Positions 60,718 to 64,000 of a DNA stretch of 64,000 bases are shown piece by piece (within the stretch, counting starts at the first letter, position 1; each line of letters starts with the position of its first letter). The notes beneath the pieces are model-generated. The model made no database searches, had not been told where the DNA came from, and saw only the letters and a list, made by a program, of their open reading frames with translations. Position numbers and translations under genes: made by a program. Location of the stretch: assembly GCA_035570275.1 (NCBI GenBank), contig DATMNI010000226.1, forward strand, positions 1 to 64,000. The letters run 5' to 3'. The DNA is from DATMNI01 sp035570275. Its GTDB lineage: Bacteria > Acidobacteriota > Terriglobia > Bryobacterales > Bryobacteraceae.

Positions 60718-62964
60718 TCAGTAGTTGTAGAGAAACGCTTTGCTGTTCACGATCGCCCACAGCAGATCCTGCGCGCGGGCCGCACGGCCCCCGCCGGCTT
60801 CCAGATACTTCAACCCCTTCGCCACTTCCTCGGCCGTGGGCGGCCGGCTCATGGAGGCCATATATATGTCTTCCAGCAAGTCGTGATCCGGCCGGCCCGC
60901 CAGAATCGCTTTGGCGATGCGCCCGTTGGAATCGGCCACGGCGTCCGAAATGGTTTTCCCGTTCACCAGATTGAGCGCCTGCGGCAGGCTCAGATCGCTG
61001 CGGCGCTCGCACTCGCATGACGATTCGCGCAACGGCCTGCCGAACAAATCCAGGAATCCGTCCTTGCCGACGTGCGGGTCCGTCACCTGCTCGGCGTTGG
61101 TATCGGGCGGCGCATCCGGAAACACCGGCCGCACCCCGGTCGCCTGGGCCAGGGCGTCCATCAACTCCTCGGCGCTCAGACGGCGCGGCACGGCGTGGGA
61201 GAAATTTTCCGTATCCTGCGCGTTCCATTCGTTGGTGGCGATGCTCTGCTGATAGGTGCGCGAGTTGGCGATGGTGCGCATTACCTGGCGCAGGTCGAAA
61301 TCGTGGGCCACGAAATCCTTGGTCAGCGCGTCGAGCAACGCCGCATTGCTGGGCGGATTGGAGGCGCGGATGTCATCCACCGGGTCGATAATCCCGCGTC
61401 CGAAGAAGTAGCTCCACACGCGGTTCACGGTGGATTTCGCGAAGAACGGGTTGTCCTTCGCGGTCAGCCACTCGGCATAAGCCAGACGCCGCCGCTGGTC
61501 GGTGGGCGGTTCACCGGTTCCCGTCTGCCCGCCGCCCGTCTGCCCGCCTACGGACGCCCCTCCCCAGTTGGCCGGCACAATGAACTTGGGGTTCATCACC
61601 CGGCCATCCTTCGGGTGCTTCATGTCGAAGTCCTGCCGCTGGTCGTAGAGGATCTCTTCGCCCACTTCGTAACCGGGCCGTAGCCCCACGGCCGAAAAGA
61701 AAGCCGACATCTCGTAGTACTGGTTCTGCGTCCAGCGTTCGAACGGGTGGTCGTGGCACTGCGCGCACACCATGCGGACGCCCAGGAAAACCTGCGTGGT
61801 CTTCTCCATGGTGGGCTTGGGGTCGCGCGTCACGCGATAGAAATTGGCCGCCGGATTATCGTAGGAACTGCCGCGCGATTCCAGCATCTCGCGCACCATC
61901 CGGTCGTAGGGCTTGTTCTGCGCCAGCGAATCGCGAATCCACTCGCGGAATTCGAAGGCGCCTTTTTCGCCGAGGTACTTGCGATTGTTTTGCAGCAGGT
62001 CGCCCCACTTCAGCGTCCAGTGGTCCACGTAGGCGGAACTGGCGATCAACTTGTCGATCACCGCGCTCCGCTTGGTTTTCCCACTGTCGGCCACGAAGGC
62101 GCGCACCTCTTCCGGCGTGGGAAGCTGCCCGGCAAGATCGAGCGAGACGCGCCGCAGGAAGCCGGCATCATCCACCGCGGGCGAAGGCTGAATTTTCAGC
62201 TTCTGGAGTTTGGCGTCGTTGGCTTTATCTACGTAATTAATCTGCGGAAGTGGCTTCCACACGAAGCCTGGCTTGGGGTTCAGCACGGTTACAGGCACGG
62301 TGGTGAGGTTGCCCTGGTAGCGCACCAGCAGCGTCGCCTCGCCCATGCGCAGGCCTTTAACGGAAGCGTCCGTTACCGCCGCCAGGTCCGGAATATTGCT
62401 CTCTACGATGGCTTCGCGCGTGACGTCGCGCCTGGCGCCATCGCCATAGATCGCGGTGACTTTCACCACCGCCGATTCCTCCGGCCCCTTCATCAGGATC
62501 TCACCCGGCTCAGCCTCCAGGCGCCGCACGGTGTCGGCCGCCGGGTCGCCAAACGGCACAGATTGCGCGATCCAGTTGTAGATGGTCTTGTAGTAGTCGC
62601 TGTCGATATCGAACCGCAGTCCGCCGCCGTGGGGCACCTGCTGCGTCGGCTTGGTCAGCATCAGGCTGCGCGCCGGGTCGGCGCGATTGAAGCGGCGGCC
62701 CGCCAGATCGTAGAGCAGCGCTTCGTAATCGAACTGCGGGTCGTAGCCGCGCAGCGATAGCTTGAAGCCGGCCTTGCCTTTGGCGGCGCCGTGACACGTG
62801 CCGGAGGTGCAGCCCACCTTGTTGAGGATGGGGGCGACGTCGCGCAGGTAAGTGACTTTGGGGGCGTCGGCGGCGGAGAGGGAATAAGTCAAAAACAACA
62901 CAGGCAGGAATGCCTGTGCTACTCGGAATGCCTGTGTTACTGCTACCGCGTTACTTCGACGCAT
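60718..62964 (-). CDS. DUF1549/DUF1553 exported cytochrome-like protein
   Basis: The 748-residue protein has a signal peptide, an N-terminal haem-type segment VGCTSGTCHGAAKGKAGFKL, a BIG2-like domain (about 160-215), DUF1549 (about 245-430 with VCAQCHDHPFERWTQNQYYE) and DUF1553 (about 480-740: FFAKSTVNRVWSYFFGRGII, SRTYQQS, RPPTAEEVAKGLKYLE). It is the usual partner of DUF1501 proteins. Its start overlaps the stop of the upstream gene by 14 nt. Part of the signal peptide (QAFRVAQAFLPV) is encoded by a short palindromic repeat at 62899-62940. Confidence 0.92.
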   Translation of the reverse strand: MRRSNAVAVTQAFRVAQAFLPVLFLTYSLSAADAPKVTYLRDVAPILNKVGCTSGTCHGAAKGKAGFKLSLRGYDPQFDYEALLYDLAGRRFNRADPARSLMLTKPTQQVPHGGGLRFDIDSDYYKTIYNWIAQSVPFGDPAADTVRRLEAEPGEILMKGPEESAVVKVTAIYGDGARRDVTREAIVESNIPDLAAVTDASVKGLRMGEATLLVRYQGNLTTVPVTVLNPKPGFVWKPLPQINYVDKANDAKLQKLKIQPSPAVDDAGFLRRVSLDLAGQLPTPEEVRAFVADSGKTKRSAVIDKLIASSAYVDHWTLKWGDLLQNNRKYLGEKGAFEFREWIRDSLAQNKPYDRMVREMLESRGSSYDNPAANFYRVTRDPKPTMEKTTQVFLGVRMVCAQCHDHPFERWTQNQYYEMSAFFSAVGLRPGYEVGEEILYDQRQDFDMKHPKDGRVMNPKFIVPANWGGASVGGQTGGGQTGTGEPPTDQRRRLAYAEWLTAKDNPFFAKSTVNRVWSYFFGRGIIDPVDDIRASNPPSNAALLDALTKDFVAHDFDLRQVMRTIANSRTYQQSIATNEWNAQDTENFSHAVPRRLSAEELMDALAQATGVRPVFPDAPPDTNAEQVTDPHVGKDGFLDLFGRPLRESSCECERRSDLSLPQALNLVNGKTISDAVADSNGRIAKAILAGRPDHDLLEDIYMASMSRPPTAEEVAKGLKYLEAGGGRAARAQDLLWAIVNSKAFLYNY
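62899..62940. repeat. Palindromic/tandem repeat read as part of a signal peptide
   Basis: CACAGGCA-GGAA-TGCCTGTG (62899-62918) is a perfect 8-bp stem, and the 16-bp unit GGAATGCCTGTGCTAC (62907-62922) is repeated with one change at 62925-62940. On the minus strand it encodes QAFRVAQAFLPV of the DUF1549 protein signal region. Confidence 0.75.
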
Positions 62965-64000
62965 GGGGAGTTCCTCCGCTTACTTCAAACGCAATGGGGC
63001 GCGAGACGATCGATTCGTCGCCGTCGTCCGTTTTCACTCGTCCGCTGACGTACAGGTCGTACCGCGCCGGGTCGGTCGCCTTGGTAGTGGTCACGGCGAA
63101 CGTGCCGGACATGTTACGCGCCCCGGCCTTCATATCGATCACGCGAATGTCCTTGGCGCCGATCACGTCCACGCCCACCTGCTCCGGCGGCGTGCCCCGT
63201 CCGGCCGTGGTCCACTTGTAGGCGTACTCGTAACGCGCGCCTTCCTCCATCTGGATGATTTTCGTCTGCTCTACTTCCAGGGTCGCCGTGGTTGGCTCGC
63301 CGACAGCGGCTGGCAGGGCCAGCACCAGCCAGGGCGCAGTCAGCGCGCGTTGACGGTCCACTACGCCCTGCTCCGTGGCGCCCGCCACATCCACCGCCAT
63401 GCCCGGACCGCGCGCCTGCCGCCGGACCATCGTGCCATCGGCCAGCCTGCCTTCGCCCCAAACCTGCAATTCCCGCAGCGGCATCGCCACGCCCTTCTCG
63501 GCCGTGAGCATCAGCAGCCCCCGCCGGTTGAAGGTCCGGGTATTGCCGGCGTCCACGTACTCTCGCGGGATGACGCCGCCTTCCACGCGGATGCCCTTCG
63601 GCAGGTCCGGGATGATGAGCTGAATGGGCCCGTCAAAGCCGCGCCGGTCGGCGGCCACACTGATCACCGCGGTGCCGCCATCCGGAACATTCACGAACGG
63701 GGTGGCAATCGAAAGCTTGAAGTCTTCCGCCTGCCGGCGCGTGATCAGGCGGTAGCCGTAAGCTGGCCCGCCGCGCAGCGCCAGGTCTTCCACCGTCACC
63801 TCGATTTCGTGCACGCCGGCCGGCACGGTCAAGTTCAGAAACGGATCGCTGCTGGTGCGGCTGGTTTGTTGGATCACGAAAACGTCTTCCGCAAGCGGCT
63901 GGTCGCCCGCCGAGTCCAGCTTTTTGCCCTTGTCATCGCGCACGGTGATGATGCCTTCCAGGCGCGACGTCCCCAGCTCGCGCGCCTGCAACTCAAAGAG
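62951..64000 (-). CDS. Large exported protein of the DUF1501/DUF1549 operon (5' end outside window)
   Basis: About 349 C-terminal residues are present; the frame is open to the window edge. It contains LNLTVPAGVHEIEVTVEDLA and YGYRLITRRQAEDFKLSI, followed by several beta-sandwich stretches such as VISVAADRRGFDGPIQLIIP. This pattern matches proteins with pre-peptidase C-terminal (PPC)-like domains found beside DUF1549/DUF1553 genes. It overlaps the next gene by 14 nt, so the three genes form one operon. The N-terminus, and so any catalytic domain, cannot be seen. Confidence 0.8.
   Translation of the reverse strand, partial: LFELQARELGTSRLEGIITVRDDKGKKLDSAGDQPLAEDVFVIQQTSRTSSDPFLNLTVPAGVHEIEVTVEDLALRGGPAYGYRLITRRQAEDFKLSIATPFVNVPDGGTAVISVAADRRGFDGPIQLIIPDLPKGIRVEGGVIPREYVDAGNTRTFNRRGLLMLTAEKGVAMPLRELQVWGEGRLADGTMVRRQARGPGMAVDVAGATEQGVVDRQRALTAPWLVLALPAAVGEPTTATLEVEQTKIIQMEEGARYEYAYKWTTAGRGTPPEQVGVDVIGAKDIRVIDMKAGARNMSGTFAVTTTKATDPARYDLYVSGRVKTDDGDESIVSRPIAFEVSGGTPHASK

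Overview
The window looks like a chromosomal segment of a high-GC soil acidobacterium (Acidobacteriota, probably Solibacter/Bryobacter-like). This is an inference from gene content: three very large Oar-type TonB-dependent receptors with carboxypeptidase-regulatory N-termini, a VWFA-related acidobacterial protein, a Ser/Thr kinase with a TolB/WD40-like sensor, CRTAC1/ASPIC-UnbV and multihaem cytochrome genes, and a DUF1501 / DUF1549-DUF1553 / pre-peptidase-like operon. No rRNA, tRNA, CRISPR array, prophage or intact insertion sequence was seen.

Layout. 1-2.3 kb: Ser/Thr kinase (3' end off the window). 2.4-5.4 kb: B12-dependent ribonucleotide reductase nrdJ behind two NrdR-box-like palindromes, with a strong terminator. 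5.6-7.0 kb: decayed ParDE and MazF/DUF104 toxin-antitoxin (TA) loci around a 262-bp diverged copy of part of nrdJ. 7.1-9.5 kb: AAA ATPase divergent from a single-domain response regulator. 9.9-20.3 kb: minus-strand cluster (DUF5666-like secreted protein, two TonB receptors, VWFA protein); three of these carry Gly/Met/Pro-rich low-complexity blocks. 20.4-22.5 kb: OmpR/CpxA-type two-component pair. 22.5-28.7 kb: rhamnulokinase, then CRTAC1-like, TPR and seven-haem cytochrome genes. 29-32.5 kb: third TonB receptor. 33.5-47.1 kb: DNA double-strand-break island with LigD, Ku, a CcbP-like and a DUF6155-like protein, and an overlapping three-gene operon of SNF2 helicase, Mre11/SbcD-like nuclease and Rad50/SbcC-like ATPase. 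47.4-51.8 kb: more TA loci around an alpha/beta hydrolase. 51.8-59 kb: small envelope genes, thiolase, cupin, zinc-ribbon protein, PafA-like phosphatase and a patch of gene debris. 59.2-64 kb: DUF1501 / DUF1549-1553 / N-terminally open gene operon.

The most interesting themes are (1) the helicase-nuclease-ATPase operon close to Ku-LigD, which could be an end-processing or defence module, and (2) at least eight mostly broken TA loci, several lying next to short displaced copies of neighbouring chromosomal genes (nrdJ, the ligD 5' end, a LigD polymerase domain, the helicase) or short direct repeats. One TA locus sits exactly between two copies of the ligD 5' end, separating ligD from ku. Several families of short palindromic intergenic repeats are also present.
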